Positions 36,301 through 49,815 are shown, counted from the first letter of the stretch. The stretch is 64,000 bases of DNA from Helicoverpa zea (GCF_022581195.2 NC_061465.1:2172501-2236500); one strand, 5' to 3'. The notes: generated from the letters alone by a model not told the origin. Numbers and translations: made by a program.

Positions 36301-38361
36301 CATTACGTGACAGGAAAAGTGTTAGTGTGTGATCCACCAAAGTTTTTCCATCTTAGTGTGTTGCTTGTTATTTATCTCCTACATGGTATAGTACCTACTC
36401 GGGTCTTTATTTTTAAAAAGTTTTGATTTGATGTTCTATCTAGGTATATTATGATGATGTTCTATCTTTATAAAGTTAAGTAAAACTATCTCCTTCTCTG
36501 ATTCCAATGACACTATTTTTTTAAGCAAAATTGACACACCCAAGACTGCCACTTGCAAAATAATTCTTCATCACCAATATAACATAATATCTTGGAATAT
36601 CAAACGAAGTTATTCGAGATTATCTTCAATAATTTGTATCATTAACAGAGAAATTAAATTAACCATCAACAAACATATTATAACTAAAACAGCGTCTTAG
36701 GATTAAAATCAACATAACTAAGTCCTCCAAAAAGCCAAATAGTGAAATTAATCCCGTATTTCTAAGCACGGCATCCCAGTTAAACCCTTCTCACCTGTTA
36801 GTACAATGTCTTAGCAAATTCTTAAGTCCTTACATTTGGTAGTAAAACAAGTACTATAAATGAACGTTGTCTCCAAATATGTAAACCATACAATTATAAA
36901 TAAAGGATACAGGATTTTTTTTTATCAGTGCGCAAACTTTGACAACTTATAGTTGAACAAGTTTTAGAGATACCTATACCTACCTTTACTTTTTTTTTAG
37001 TACAAAAAAAAAACGTAATTCTTTAAGGTACGTGTTCGAAGCGTACTGGCGAGTACCAACTGCCAATCGCACGTGCAGCGACAACCGGAAGCCTTGTTCG
37101 AAAGATTTAAGCACGGAAAAAGTTTTAATTTTTCAAATTAATAATGCAGAAATATTCTCTTACTTATTCTGAACCACACATTTTTTTTGCGCACTGCTTC
37201 TAATATTATCCTGTATAAATTAATGTTGTCTCCAAACACGTAAGCCATAAAATATGAAGTAAATAAAGCTCTTGCGTATCATGAAATCGCCGGAGATCCG
37301 TAATGTAATACATGATTTTATTAAACATGGCTCGAGGCGTCTCATGCCTTCCAATTAGGGATATTTTTGGATGTTACTTTGAGTAAATTATATTCCGTTT
37401 CGTTGCTTCCTGATTGACCCAATTCTAGCAAGCTTGCTGGGTAATCCGGCTGTTTGAAATGAATAGGAAAGCGATCGAGAATCAGGGAGTCTGTAATGGC
37501 CCGGATAAGGTAAAGGAAAAACCGTTTTTTGAGTACTTTTTTTTAAGTTACCAAGGTTGAATTAGTTGAACGTTTGATGGAACGCATTGTATCTCACTAT
37601 TTCTGCAAAACTATTCTAAACAAAAAAATCCTACGAAGAAATATTTCAAAATCAAAACTTATTTTTTTGTAGAGAGCTTTTCTTTAAACTGTTTGGACCA
37701 AAAATACTGCAAACACCAAAACAAAAAAAAAAACAAGTCTGAAGTCCGAAAGTCCTGCAAAAACCACAGTTCTTTCTACGCAATTTCATTCAAAACAAAA
37801 TTTTTGAGCTGGTTTTTTCGACCGAAAACTGTGAATCCGGCAAGTGCAGTCAGTCAGTCACTTTGAGCGACGTTGCCAGACGCGAACCCTGGCGTACCGT
37901 ACATTTTACTCCTTAAAATCTATTGCTCCTGCCTCCGATGTAGGTCCCAAAATAGTTTAACTTACGTTAACATTCCCCGATTAGCGGTTTTGGTTGGGTG
38001 CCCTAAATTTTGGTCACAGTGAAAATCTCTTGAAAGTTGTAATGCCAACTTTGCTCATTTGTTAGCTTTGATAGCAATCTGATATTAATGGTAATCTTAG
38101 GTTTGAAGTTGAGCCTTTTCATATAAAAGTTGGGAATATCATATCAACGTTCTAATTACAAGATTAAGATACGGTCTGAACCACGATGTAAAACATTGAT
38201 AGGTACGCTGCAGATTTTTTGCTAACATGTGCAATGAAATTGAAAAACTATTCACTGACACTCAATACTATAAAATACAGTCAATGCTTGTGTAGATTAT
38301 GGATTGTTTGAACGTGTAAAATGTGACAAACAAATCCTGTGTGTGTGCCCTTTTTATTTTT
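36301..38361. other. Mostly featureless
   Basis: TTAAGGTACGTGTTCGAAGC at 37024-37043 resembles one end of the AAAGGTACG-type MITEs, but no opposite end was found. Confidence 0.35.
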
Positions 38362-38670
38362 ACCCGACTGCCAAAGAAGGAGGGTAATGTTTTTCGAGTG
38401 TATGTAAGTATGTATGTATGTCTGTTCCTTTGTGACCTCCTGTAGCCTAAACGGCTTGATGGATTTTGATGTATGAGGTATCGTTAGATTTGTCTTGATT
38501 ACGGGAGTGTCATAGGATACATTTTATCCTAAAAGTCCCACGGGATATTTTTTCTAAATTTCCCTTTAAAAAAATATGTGTGCGGTATCATTAGATTCAT
38601 TTCAATCACGGGAGTAATAATTAATATAGGATACGTTTTTTCTCAAAATTCCCACGGGAACATGTTAATT
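38362..38670 (+). repeat. Dispersed repeat beginning TTTTTACCCGACTGCC, with internal duplication
   Basis: GGAGGGTAATGTTTTTCGAG, (GTAT)n, CTAAACGGCTTGATGGATTT. The block GGTATC.TTAGAT ... ACGGGAGT ... CCCACGGGA occurs twice (38475-38550 and 38584-38660). The ACCCGACTGC start also occurs at both outer ends of the fold-back at 39043-39304. Confidence 0.55.
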
Positions 38671-38815
38671 CTGCGTCAACGCAAAGCAACTCATGCGTTA
38701 GCAAGCAAAAAGATAGGGCGTGGCCTGGCATGCGGCGCGCGGCGCGGTGCGGAGGGGGATATGCTCGAGTATACAGCCCGAATGCGGGCACACGCATAAG
38801 GGCACACGTCGTTGA
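38670..38815. other. GC-rich patch after the 38.4-kb repeat
   Basis: GCATGCGGCGCGCGGCGCGG-type sequence in AT-rich surroundings. I see no convincing exon. It is likely the 3' portion of the preceding repeat family. Confidence 0.3.
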
Positions 38816-39042
38816 CGGTCTTCAGCAGTAATGACTCACCTAATTCTTTTTCTTCTTCACTACCAACAGTCCAGATTGGCGGTAAATTTATGTTGCGGAG
38901 TAACATCACTCGTAATCTAAAGCCAAATGTCGTCGAAATAATTTAAAATGGTACTTACATATACATCTTCTACATCTACAACATTTTCGTTAAATAAAAA
39001 CAGCTAAAAAGTTATAAATAAAAGAATTATTATTAAAAAAAC

Positions 39043-39304
39043 AAAATACCCGACTGCACACTAAAAAAAGAGTAAAACAAGCCCCACAATAATATTTAAT
39101 TTATAAATATTGATGGAAAGCATCGCAGGCGGGGACCACCTTGACCGCCACCAACGAAAATTCTGCTAAATGGTGCACAACCGAAATGACTATAAATAAG
39201 CCTCTGTTGGTCCCCGCCTGCGATGCTTTCCATCAATATTTATAAATTAAATATTATTGTGGGGCTTGTTTTACTCTTTTTTTAGTGTGCAGTCGGGTAT
39301 TTTT
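39043..39304. repeat. Perfect fold-back: 96-bp arms, about 69-bp loop
   Basis: 39043-39138 is the exact reverse complement of 39208-39303 as far as I can read. The outer ends carry ACCCGACTGCACACT; the inner ends carry CATCGCAGGCGGGGACCA. The loop (39139-39207) is unrelated. No target duplication was identified. Confidence 0.9.
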
Positions 39305-41699
39305 TGTTAGTCCGAATGTGAAAATGTAAATAAATATTTGTGTAGTTAGACAAAAAAAATGCTAAGTACATAAAATAATTTGGGGAATAAAATCCAGAAA
39401 AAAGAGCATAGCGCCTGAGTAGACTTACTATATTACTACAGACTTAGATAGCTATTAAGCCTTTGTATTCCCAAAATATATAATGTCACAAATTTTCAAT
39501 AACACGTTTACGCACTTAAGTCACCCTAGGTTGTTGTGCTGAAGTCATATCGCATAGGAGTGCTATTTCTATGAAAAGGAATATGCTCATAACTACTTTA
39601 ATAACCTATTCTAATTCTTTGCGCTTTGCTGTTATTTTTTCATGAGTTTGTAGGATTTCAGTAACTGAACAGTAACTGCGTTTTATTTTGTCTTTAATTT
39701 GCCTTAGCTGCTAAAGTTAGCCAGTGCACATTATGAGTATTTTGCTACGAAATTGTATTTTTCGTTTCCCGTAATATATATTTTTAGATACTTATATACT
39801 ATGCTTTTTTTATTTGTGAAAACGTAATTTCAATACCATTTTGCGAATATTAACCAGACAGAAAATAATACCAAATCGCATGTTTTCTGTCCTTTACGAC
39901 ATTCAATATATTGTGATTGCTGGTTTCTTTTATAAATCAAGCCATTTATTACATACCAAACGCACATTTTCATATATCACGTGGTAAAGCGTGACCTATC
40001 AAAAACATGTTCGTGTATTTTTTAGATTTTTTCTCGAAGCTATGTAAAGGGCCACCTGGCTCCGAAAGACAAACATTTATTACTTTATTTTATTTTCACA
40101 CAAATACGTTTATTTAACAAAAGCACGTTTGTTTTATTTATTAACGTTATTTATGTTAGTAACCAAACCAAATGTCATTTTGCCCGGCCATTTGTGGTTA
40201 TGACATTTCAATTAAAAGTTTTGTTATATTTTGAGCAAACTATGGTGGCCACGTGTTGCAGAAATGTGCGTTGGTGCTATTTAGGGCAATTTGTGCTATT
40301 TCATAATTTAAAGTACCTACTACATAAGAGTAGCTATAAGTAAAATATTTCTGTACCTCATGAATTAAGTCCAGCTAAGCTTACTGCAACGTCTCCATTA
40401 TTGTTTCATATTAATCCGTAGCGTAATATTAAGTCTTTTGCTTTCATTTGTTAATTTCAGTTTTTACATGTCGTTACATACACGAAGCAGGAGGTATGAT
40501 TGTCCAGTACCATAGTTTGATGAAGTCATAACGCCTGATGAAAAGTATTTGCAAATAGTAACACTAGAACATAGATCCGTTAGTAAAGGTAGACAGTCTT
40601 TTTCTCCCTTCGTCAATTTTTTTTTTTTTTTGTACAAAATAATTTACTCTTTTATTATTATATGTCTTATACTTGTAATAACACCTGAACTTTATTGCTG
40701 ACCTTGAAACAGGTACAAAGCAATAAGGCCGGGTACTAAAAAATAGCGTTGCTTGGTATTTTTATGAACGATTCTCTTCAAAGAACTTATTAGGGTTCAA
40801 AGCAGTAAAGAACTTTGTTAGAAATATTATTCAAAACTATAAGAAGATACAATCTTTTTTTACTCATATGTTTTCAAATATTTTAAAATATACCTACTCA
40901 AAATATTAATATTGTTTTTTATTAACCTATGGTGGTTTTAATTTACTTCAATCAAGCTATATGCAATAAATATCAACACTCAATTCCAATAGTCTAACAA
41001 ACTTTCAAACAAGCTAACAAAATATAATATTAGTTCGTCACAATATCCATACATCGTAAAGACATGGAAACAGGTGTGTTTAATATAGAAATAGCACACA
41101 ACCAGTTTAAAATGACCTTCCTTTCAAATCTTTATATGAGCGTCATAGGTTATAGAGGGGTCATATAGTATGAAGTGACGGGTCAACTTATAGTGGATAG
41201 TGTAGCATTTACTATAAGGGACGGAAATTAAGGGGTTTCAAAGGTTGAGAAGCGGGATTAGCTGAACACAGATTATTGGAATTGTTCTACTTTACAGCCG
41301 AAATCCGAGCTCTTTAGTTTCGGGCACATACTGCTGTTAATTTAGATTTGTGCCTTTGTTTTATGGAAATTTAACGTTGATTAAGTATTGGTATGTGTAA
41401 GGGATACGGTTGAATAGTTAATTGGGTCGATATTTATTACATTGCGTCGCTTGCTGCTGAAAATATACCATTCTCTATAACAATATAGGTACTGTAAAAT
41501 CTCCCCAGTATCCCTTCGTTCTTCTAACGATATCATGTAGCTTAGTTTACCTAGTTACACTTTCTAAGCATAATTTTGTTAAAATAGTTTTCCTTATATT
41601 TAAATTCAATAGACAGCAGAATTCTCAACAACGTGACCATTGGCGAACCATTTCACTGTTAAATGTATTGGAAAAAGTCGCCTTAGAGGAGTATATAAA
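39305..41699. other. No feature recognised
   Basis: AT-rich DNA without coding support. Confidence 0.4.
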
Positions 41700-41870
41700 A
41701 CACTACTTATTCTCGTGGTGTCACCCTCGTCTGCATGAAACTACATAGTAGGTACTTCTGGTACCTGAATAAAATATAACTTATGACAAATCTGAATAAC
41801 GTAGCTGTCCTATACTTAATGGGTTAACGAATTTCAAAGCCTTTCAGTAGTTTCAGAGATTACTTTATAT
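41700..41870 (+). repeat. Decayed relative of the 35960 repeat
   Basis: GTGTCACCCTCGTCTGCATG, AATAAAATATAACTTATGAC and TTTCAGTAGTTTCAGAGATT follow the same order as the copy at 36 kb. Confidence 0.4.
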
Positions 41871-42330
41871 AGAGGTATATCACAAGCTGCCTTTTGCCTC
41901 TTAATATATGAATTAGTATTGATGAACAATATACGAGCCTTTAACGTAATATTTAAGATCACAGTATTTATCCGAACTATTACTATCGATATTTCTGTCA
42001 ATAACAGGCTGCTAGACTTAATTGGTAAGCCATGTCAGGTTCAAAAGGAAGCAATTAATAATTTCGTGACAATATTTATATGACGTAAAACTATAGGTAA
42101 GATTATTATAATTCCGTAGCGACTAGGTATAAAATTAATAATTATTTAGTTTAGTAACCAACTTCAAACACAGAAGCATCAAATTATGTACGTAAGTCGT
42201 AATTAAGCACAGTAAAGAATTCAGGAAAATATCAAAATGATGATGAATTCAAGATAATACTCTTACTTGATTCTTTGTTACACCAAAAACATTTAACGAG
42301 TCGTTCACGCACAATTTCCACGCACTCCCA

Positions 42331-42444
42331 AACATAAATAATATCTTACACAAAGACAGAACAAACGATCGTCCCTTGCCTTTTGACGGAACTAACACTC
42401 CACACGTGCGCTAATGACTGCCATCTATTAAAGCATTACTTCTC
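42331..42444 (+). repeat. 114-bp direct repeat, copy 1
   Basis: Matches 42732-42845, exactly 401 bases downstream, with one difference that I can see (AAAGCATTAC versus AAAGTATTAC). Confidence 0.9.
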
Positions 42445-42731
42445 GATAAGTAATCAGTTGACTTCATAAACTGATACACTATGTATATCATCGAAGTATC
42501 CAGTTCTGTAGGTACGTCCTTTTTAGTACAATTCATTAATATGTTACTTTTTTCCAAATTTTTGAAATGTCAAAACAGTCATTTTTTTTTCGTGTAGGTT
42601 GATATATGCAAGATGATATCTCAATTAAGAAATAAATAAGTAAGGTTGGACTAAAACCATTAGGTAAATAAATACCATCAGACTTCACGCACAACACCGC
42701 TGAAATTCGGCAAACCTTCAGCAAAGCTAAT

Positions 42732-42845
42732 AACATAAATAATATCTTACACAAAGACAGAACAAACGATCGTCCCTTGCCTTTTGACGGAACTAACACT
42801 CCACACGTGCGCTAATGACTGCCATCTATTAAAGTATTACTTCTC
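42732..42845 (+). repeat. 114-bp direct repeat, copy 2
   Basis: Second copy of 42331-42444. Landmarks are CAAACGATCGTCCCTTGCC and CCACACGTGCGCTAATGACT. No terminal inverted repeats are evident. Confidence 0.9.
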
Positions 42846-43562
42846 TTGTAATGCTCCCATTGTCCTACGTGAGGGGGCTTGCGATAATATGTGAAGCGGT
42901 GTTATGTAATGCTATGTGGAGTGGGCTTGGTTTTTGTGAAGTACTTATTATATCCGAGTTTATTTTTTGTATTTATGAGAAGTTTTGTAATTGATTTTAA
43001 GGCTAATGAATAGATTTCTTGTGATTCCCATCTTAGTGGTGCACATAAAATCATACTTTAAAGATATTAAATAGATGATAGTTTTAGAGATAGATAAAAT
43101 CATACTTTTCCGGTCGCCAGTCAGTCTTTTAATTCATGTATTTACATATTTTATTACATAAGTATTAAAAGCTAAAAGTGATTATAATTATGGAATTTCA
43201 GCGTCTGAATAGACATTGATGATTAAATAGTGTTTCCAAGAATTTTGTCTGCTTCCAGTACAAAAATCTTTGAAGACGAATTCATGGAAAACTAGTTAGG
43301 GGTAAGTAAAGTAGGCTAGTTTAGGAGTAAGATAAGCTCGTTGTATAAAGGCTATAGAACTGTAAAGACTGACTAATCGTGAATAATCGGCGAATAAATT
43401 ACTTAGTTCAAACGTTTTGAGTTTTATAGGTAGGATAATATCATTGTACTCAGAAGTATGTTATCTCCGCTTTTGTAAATATAAAAAAGTAACTGTTAAG
43501 AATAAAGGCTCAATATCTGCAATTTTATGTTTTTTTTTCCTCAAAATGTAGTCTTCATCAAT
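42846..43562. other. No feature recognised
   Basis: AT-rich DNA between the 114-bp repeat and the repeat at 43563. Confidence 0.4.
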
Positions 43563-43656
43563 TCAAAGTCAAAGTCAAATCATTTATTTCATTTAGGCCT
43601 TCACAAGCTCTTATGAACGTCAAAAATTATTAATAGGTTTGATTCTAGTTGCCCAT
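43563..43656 (+). repeat. Dispersed repeat with CAAAGTCAAAGTCAA start (copy 2)
   Basis: CAAAGTCAAAGTCAAATCAT, TTATTTCATTTAGGCCTTCA, CAAGCTCTTATGAACGTCAA and CTAGTTGCCCATT match the copy at 10.6 kb. Confidence 0.65.
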
Positions 43657-43868
43657 TTTTTACGTTAACGTGTTGCCATATTCTACGTTAAGTTACAATG
43701 GCATAACAAACTGTGCTGCTTTTTATAGCATCTTCACACTACTTATTCACCTAGAACAATAGTTTGAAGAGCTACCTGAATCCTCCCTCACCTCTCGGCC
43801 CCTGGTCTGCCTCACCGTCTCGCAACCTCGTCTTAAGCCTCTCTTCGCGAAGTGCCATTTGGCTTGCA

Positions 43869-44265
43869 GGGGTCCGATTCTCCTAATTTTACTTAAGCGG
43901 CATACGATTCACGTTCGACTCGATTCGACTGAGATCCAATCCCGACTCGATTACGATTGAAGCGTATGTGGCATTCCGCTATTTTTTATTTGAAATAAAC
44001 GTTTTTATCCTTTTCTGTCATTCAATAATGAATCATTTTGTCTGCAAATGATTTACGATTGCAATATGATTGTAGAGCAAACTACCTTATAGACCAAAAT
44101 CACCAAAATAGCAGACCAATCGCACACCAATCAAATGTCAATCGAATACGATTGGTCTTTTATTAGTAGCAGAATGCCCGATATGGTTAAAACTGCTATT
44201 GCGATCATATTGCGATTCGATTTCTATTCGATTTTGACATTATTAACTTAGGAGAATCGGGCCCC
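43869..44265. mobile_element. MITE, 397 bp, with GGGGYCCGATTCTCCTAA termini
   Basis: The 18-bp ends match at 17 positions in inverted orientation. The interior is rich in CGATT/GATTCG motifs and non-coding. No clear target duplication, so the superfamily is unassigned. Confidence 0.65.
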
Positions 44266-44526
44266 AGTAATCCTTTTTTGTTTATTCCCAAGCGTTACCG
44301 AGTTACTACTTATCCGGGTAAGTTAACGGGTATACAATAGTTTTGTTTTATGTAGGGTGATGTATGTGTTGGTGAGTAAACTTGTGTCTTATTTCTGTTG
44401 TTATAAGATTTAAATTTAAAGCTGGAAACAATAATTATGTTTTGTAGACTGTTTTGTAAAATAAACTTATACCTAACTGCAAACAATAGGTACATGGATT
44501 AATTTAAAAGCAATATCAGTGATCCA

Positions 44527-44684
44527 TCCTACTGAGATTATAAATGTGAAAGTTTGCGAGAATGTATGTTTGTTATTCTTTCACGCAAAAACGGTTGGAC
44601 TGATTTGTTTGAGGTACGTAGATACTTTTTAGAGGCTACTTTTTATCAACACACCATGCGGGCGAAGCCGCAGGCGGAATCTAG
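44527..44684 (+). mobile_element. Short Helitron-like element
   Basis: It begins TCCTACTGAGATTATAAATG and ends GGCGGAATCTAG, flanked by A and T. It shares GCGGGCGAAGCCGCAGGC with the copy at 57164-57345. Confidence 0.6.
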
Positions 44685-44982
44685 TTTACAATAAGTTGAT
44701 GTAATGAACATTTAACTTGAAATCTTACACTTCTAAAAACTCAAAGCAAGAACCCGAAAGTATTGACTTTAACAGCACCTGAATTAATTATCTTTTTGTG
44801 GTTACCTGCAGCTATAATATTCGCGTGATTAGATATTTTCAGTTCAGTGAACTAGTCACAAAAACTGACATGTTATGATGTGAAAGATTTGATAATATCT
44901 GAAATTATGTTCAGCTTCATTCTGATTTAAATTAAATCTTAAATTTTGTATTTTCCAAGTTTTAAAAAGACAGTTTCTTTAA

Positions 44983-45165
44983 AGGTACGTTTTGAAGGAC
45001 CGCACATGCCGCGACTGCATGACGTCGGCCGCAACTGCACTTTTATTTTGTATGTATTTACATGAAAGCGATGCGGCCGCAATATGTGCAGTCGTTGTCA
45101 AATATCAATAGCAGATATCAACGCGGTGGCAGTTGTAGTCGACAGCTAGAATTCAAAACGTACCT
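44983..45165. mobile_element. Harbinger-like MITE, 183 bp
   Basis: The terminal inverted repeats are identical over 14 bases (AGGTACGTTTTGAA). The flanks are TAA on the left and TTA on the right, both of the TWA type used by PIF/Harbinger but not identical. The interior is GC-rich with GCAGTCG motifs. Confidence 0.55.
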
Positions 45166-45169
45166 TTAT

Positions 45170-47979
45170 AGATTCCGAATTTCAATATGTTCCATATAGA
45201 CTAAAGCATTAATCCTTCATACGATACAGCAGGCTTATAACCGACGCGCACAAAATGTAATTCCTAAAAAAACCTTTTCATATCAACTACCAAGCTGGTA
45301 CAGCTTTCGTAACGTATTTTCAGAGCCAGCACTGAGCCATTCGAAATACCCAGAGCGGTCCAAAATTTCAGTACTACGGTGATGTTAGTATTTTGTTTTG
45401 ATATTTGCTAGGAGGTGCAAGGAGAACAAAATGACTAGTGGAGGTGCCATAGGTACCGCAAACTCGCTTAGGAATGTAGCGTGCCGAAATGCGAGTGTTC
45501 GGGGGACGAGGAACGCTACTGTTTTCGCCCTTACGTGCCTTCTTTGGACCCGGCCATTTTATCAAATACCAAAATTCGTTGTCTCAAAGTACCCGAACGC
45601 CTTGTTAGTTAACTCGTAAATGATCGTTTTGGTCAAGCTCACCGAACGAAATTGACCTAAAAGAAAGCGATTGACCTACCTGCATTACGGCATCTCTACT
45701 CATCTTTCCTTTTTCCGTGATACAGTGCGTTTAAGTACTTCACACTCAAGTTAACTTGTCGTATATGTAAACTATTCCGGCTAATGTCAATACATGTTGT
45801 AATGGCGTTCAAACATAAAATAACTGTGTTTATTGTTTCCGTATGTTTCGTGAGGTTTGCTTGCTCTTTCAATGGAAACTTTTCAGTTGTTTGCGCAATG
45901 GAATTGTCTGGCTATGGTTTGTGTATGTCTAACTGGTTTGAACCAACGAACTGTAAAGAAAGGTATCTTTTAGTTCGTGTTTTATTAATTTATCTTTGAA
46001 CCCATGTACGTTTGAGCTCTTCTTAATATAATTTTCTTTTCTGACATATGAAATTTTATAGGTAGTATTCTTTGAGCAACATATAAAGAAATTGTATCAA
46101 AATACTATATGTTCTACTTAATTCTAAGTCAAAATCAGTGTGTATCGTTATTTCAAAGAAAATCGATGCGAGAAGTGATAACGAAAATACTTCATACGAA
46201 CCATAGCCTAACAGTCACGTCGGAAAAGGTTTCAATACAAGATTTCCCGACAGAACTAAATTATGTTTATCTCAAAGCTTCGATAAGTTTGTTTTCGTTA
46301 TCTCGCGTTGATACTCGTACATAACATAGTTTCTAGTTTCCCGCGAACTTGCTCGATGTTTATTTTTGCCTTTGTTGTGGCAAGATAAGAGTCTGTACAA
46401 AGAGTTCATTATGAACACTGATATCTTCGCGATTTTTGCAAAACAACACCATTCATTGCGCGTTTCCTTCGAACATTTACAAAGCGGCGCGATATCCACC
46501 GCGCAGTGTAATACAAAATGAGGTTTTACGGAAAAAGATGGAACTATTTTGTGGTGTTCAGAAACTGTGGCGGATGCTCGAATTGAATTTCTTGGGCAAC
46601 TTTACTTAATAGATTATTCCGTTGAATTTTATTTCCTGGAAGCTTCAAAGGTCTCTTCGGCGTAATTGTTCTGTATTGTCAGTCTGCCATGAATTATTTT
46701 AAATTGACATTGTTGCTTTTGATGGATTAGCTTTTTATAAAGAACTCCTATTACAATGCACGTGTAGCTATAAACAGAGGAACATAGCCATGAGAGAGAT
46801 TTATTTAGGAATATTATCCCTTAAACAATATAGAACGATGAAAAACATTTGGTCATGTTTAGGGATGCATGCAGTTCCGTTATTCGGTTGATTGGCAATA
46901 AACTCAATAACAATTTCAAACCATGAATATCATAATAACGTCATATTAAACTACACGACGGTGTCACAATGACACACAATATTTTCTGCTCGCGTCATTT
47001 CGCCCTACATTTCACGCTGTGACGTTGTTTCACTGTAATAAATTATCAAGAAATTAATATTCACAACAGCACATCTGCCAAATTGTTTGGATATCATTCT
47101 GTAGTTAATAAAAAAGACGTTTGTTTTACAATGATAAGCTGTAAAGTGGTTTTAAATCTGCAGGGCATCGTTTTTAATGTGAAACGTCTTCTGGAGCATC
47201 TTAAAGGTAAGGCTGGGGATAAGACTCCATGGCGATGAAAGGAACGAGACGTTTGCATTGGCCAAGCCATCGGAAGATTCCATCTAGATGCTTGTTTTCA
47301 AATACTTTTTATAGATTATTTTGGTGCAATCATGTAATTGTCAATGATTCAAAATATGACGTCCTTTGATAGCTTATTTGATTAATAGGAGGATTTGAAT
47401 GACGCACTCTAACAAACTTCAAAGTTGCATGAGTTTTGCGTGGAACTTTGATCATGACAATAATACCTTTAGAACACCTCAAATATAAACAGACCAGCTT
47501 ATGCAACCTATCATAGCAAAATACAGCACATCTTGCACACCCGTAATAAACCAATATTAGTCCGAAACTTCAATGTGCGCCATCACTAAATTTTCGGCGA
47601 AATTCGCTCAATCACAAATTCGCTGTCATGACGACTCAGGCCCGTGGAGAGAACGGTCGCCAACAAATAGAATTCACAACACATTCGGTAAACACTATTT
47701 TATGTGAGGTGCACGTAAGCCTGCATATTGTTTACATATACATTTTGTTTATAAAGCCCTCGATACGTAGCGTATATACTGAGAATATCAGTTTGTTTAT
47801 GGAATATTCCTCGAAGATAAAGGAGACTTTTGAGTTTTATTTATGTTGTCAGCTTACAAAGTAACTGTGACTAATAAGCCAACATTCTAATTGGAATTAT
47901 CATATTTTGCTATATGTGTTATTTTATTATAAAAAAATATAAGTAACATTTTTCCACGACAACAAATTAAACATATAAA
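45170..47979. other. Mostly featureless, with one GC-richer patch
   Basis: 45380-45560 is GC-richer and open in two opposite frames, but has no recognisable domain, and I do not call it a gene. The rest shows nothing. Confidence 0.35.
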
Positions 47980-47998
47980 TGGCACCCAACGTGGGACC
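47980..47998 (+). other. LTR-retroelement primer-binding-site-like motif
   Basis: TGGCACCCAACGTGGGACC closely resembles the TGGCGCCCAACGTGGG-type primer-binding site complementary to a lysine tRNA 3' end. No gag, pol or intact LTR was found nearby. Two similar motifs lie at 49816-49835 (-) and 49847-49865 (+). Confidence 0.35.
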
Positions 47999-49815
47999 CG
48001 ATTGTTTACATCAGGTACCTTTTTTAATATCCTAGATACGAGCCTTATTTACCAAAAGTATCATGCGTAAGTAACGCAAACACTGTCCTTGGATAAGGAT
48101 AAAACCTTCTTGCTTAAACATTTTGTTCGCACCGAAAGACACACAAGTAATTAAAAGAGATTATAAGTTACCAAATTCTTTGAAAAAATGTTACACGTGT
48201 TATTCTAAAGCCCCTACAAAACACGATGGTTTAAGGATAACCTGAACATAAAGTAACACTATTAAATTATTTAAAACTGTAACAATGAACTTAACAGCGC
48301 TACGAACTCATATTTATACAACACTACGGTAACAATTCTTTATAAAACTCGCGTTATATAAGAAGCTCTAAACTCCTATAAAATAGAGGAGCTCAGGTCA
48401 TAACAACAGCAGTGTTGGTCAAGCTTCAAAGATTTCTAAAGCACCTAACATGAACACAGGCTACAAATTGTTTTAGAGCGCAGTTTTGTTTGTGGAACAC
48501 TCGAGCTATCTCGAGCTATCTAGGAGCGTGCTCAAAAAGGCCACACTCGAGCTCACAGCTCAGATATTGCTTTATTTTTACTACTACAAATGGCGGGATT
48601 TTTTGCTAAACGTTTTAATATCCTGCCTTCTATGAGATTTCTTTCAATGCGACGTAAACTACAGTTGTACGACGTATTTTGTTCTGGCATTTGTTCTGCA
48701 AGTCCTTTGCATTCCGTTTTATATCTTGCCGTATTCTTAGAAGTTGCAGAATTATTCTCGAGTATTTTAACGTTGAATTTTGTGACAAGTTGAATTTTAG
48801 CAGTGAGGTTAATTGTGTAGTGTGGAAGTAGTTTTGAATATTAATTACAACTAACGAAATTTTAAACCACATTTTATTTAACCATACTTAATTATTCGTA
48901 GCATTTATAGTCTTAGAATTAGACGTATAAAACAGGTAAGCTTTTGAGACCATACCTTTGCTTTGCCTAATTCCAAAATCAACAATGAAAATCTCTTCCT
49001 CAAATTTTGTTGTAACGGTACCTGTCCTAAACTTAATTATCAGGCTATTATCATCTCAAACAGAGCGTTTGTTGGCAATTTTCATATTCAAAATATAATG
49101 TACCCACAATTACGAATTAAACCTCCCCAAGTATAATAGCCAATCTCGCTCTACATTTTTATTGAGTTAATGGAAAATGAAGCCCTTGTCGAGGAAACTA
49201 ATCTTCAACAAAAGTAAGACGGTTATTAAAAAAAATCTGTCCAACAGGCCATGATTAATATGATGAGGAAAAACATCATTAAAATTTTGGGTTTGTTTAC
49301 AAGGATTGTTATTTTTTTGTTGATTCATGTGACAGGTGCCTTATTAAAGAATTTTGAGGTTGAAAGATTGCGTTATTTTCAAAAAAAATAAGGCTTCGTC
49401 CTATTTGTTTACATGAAAACCAATCTTTCGAAGTCAAGCATTTATGATCGATCCTAAGCTATAATCTCTTTCGGCAGATATGTTGATTGCAATAATTAAA
49501 TCAGTCTAACAACGCCTATGGCTGAACTCTGGCCTTTGAAATTGCATTGCAGATACTAGGCTGTGACTGGCAAACGGACTGACACGACGTTGAACCCGAA
49601 CAAGTGGCCTGTTCCATCATAATATTTGATACGGAACACTGAAAACGGCAAAACATTCCCCAGCAAAGCGTAGAACCAACATTCATATCGGAGTGCCCGC
49701 AGATTACACGGCCGATGTTTCGAGTCTTACAAATGTTTTAGAAAAGACTCATTTTGATTTAAAATGTTCTATAACGGTTATTTCATATTCGGATTGTTGT
49801 TTATCCAAAGCGTTA
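47999..49815. other. No feature recognised
   Basis: Lies between the primer-binding-site-like motifs. No reverse transcriptase, integrase or gag sequence was seen. Confidence 0.4.

Noticed and set aside
38670..38815. CpG-like promoter or exon
   Set aside because: It adjoins a dispersed repeat and has no recognisable coding or promoter motif.
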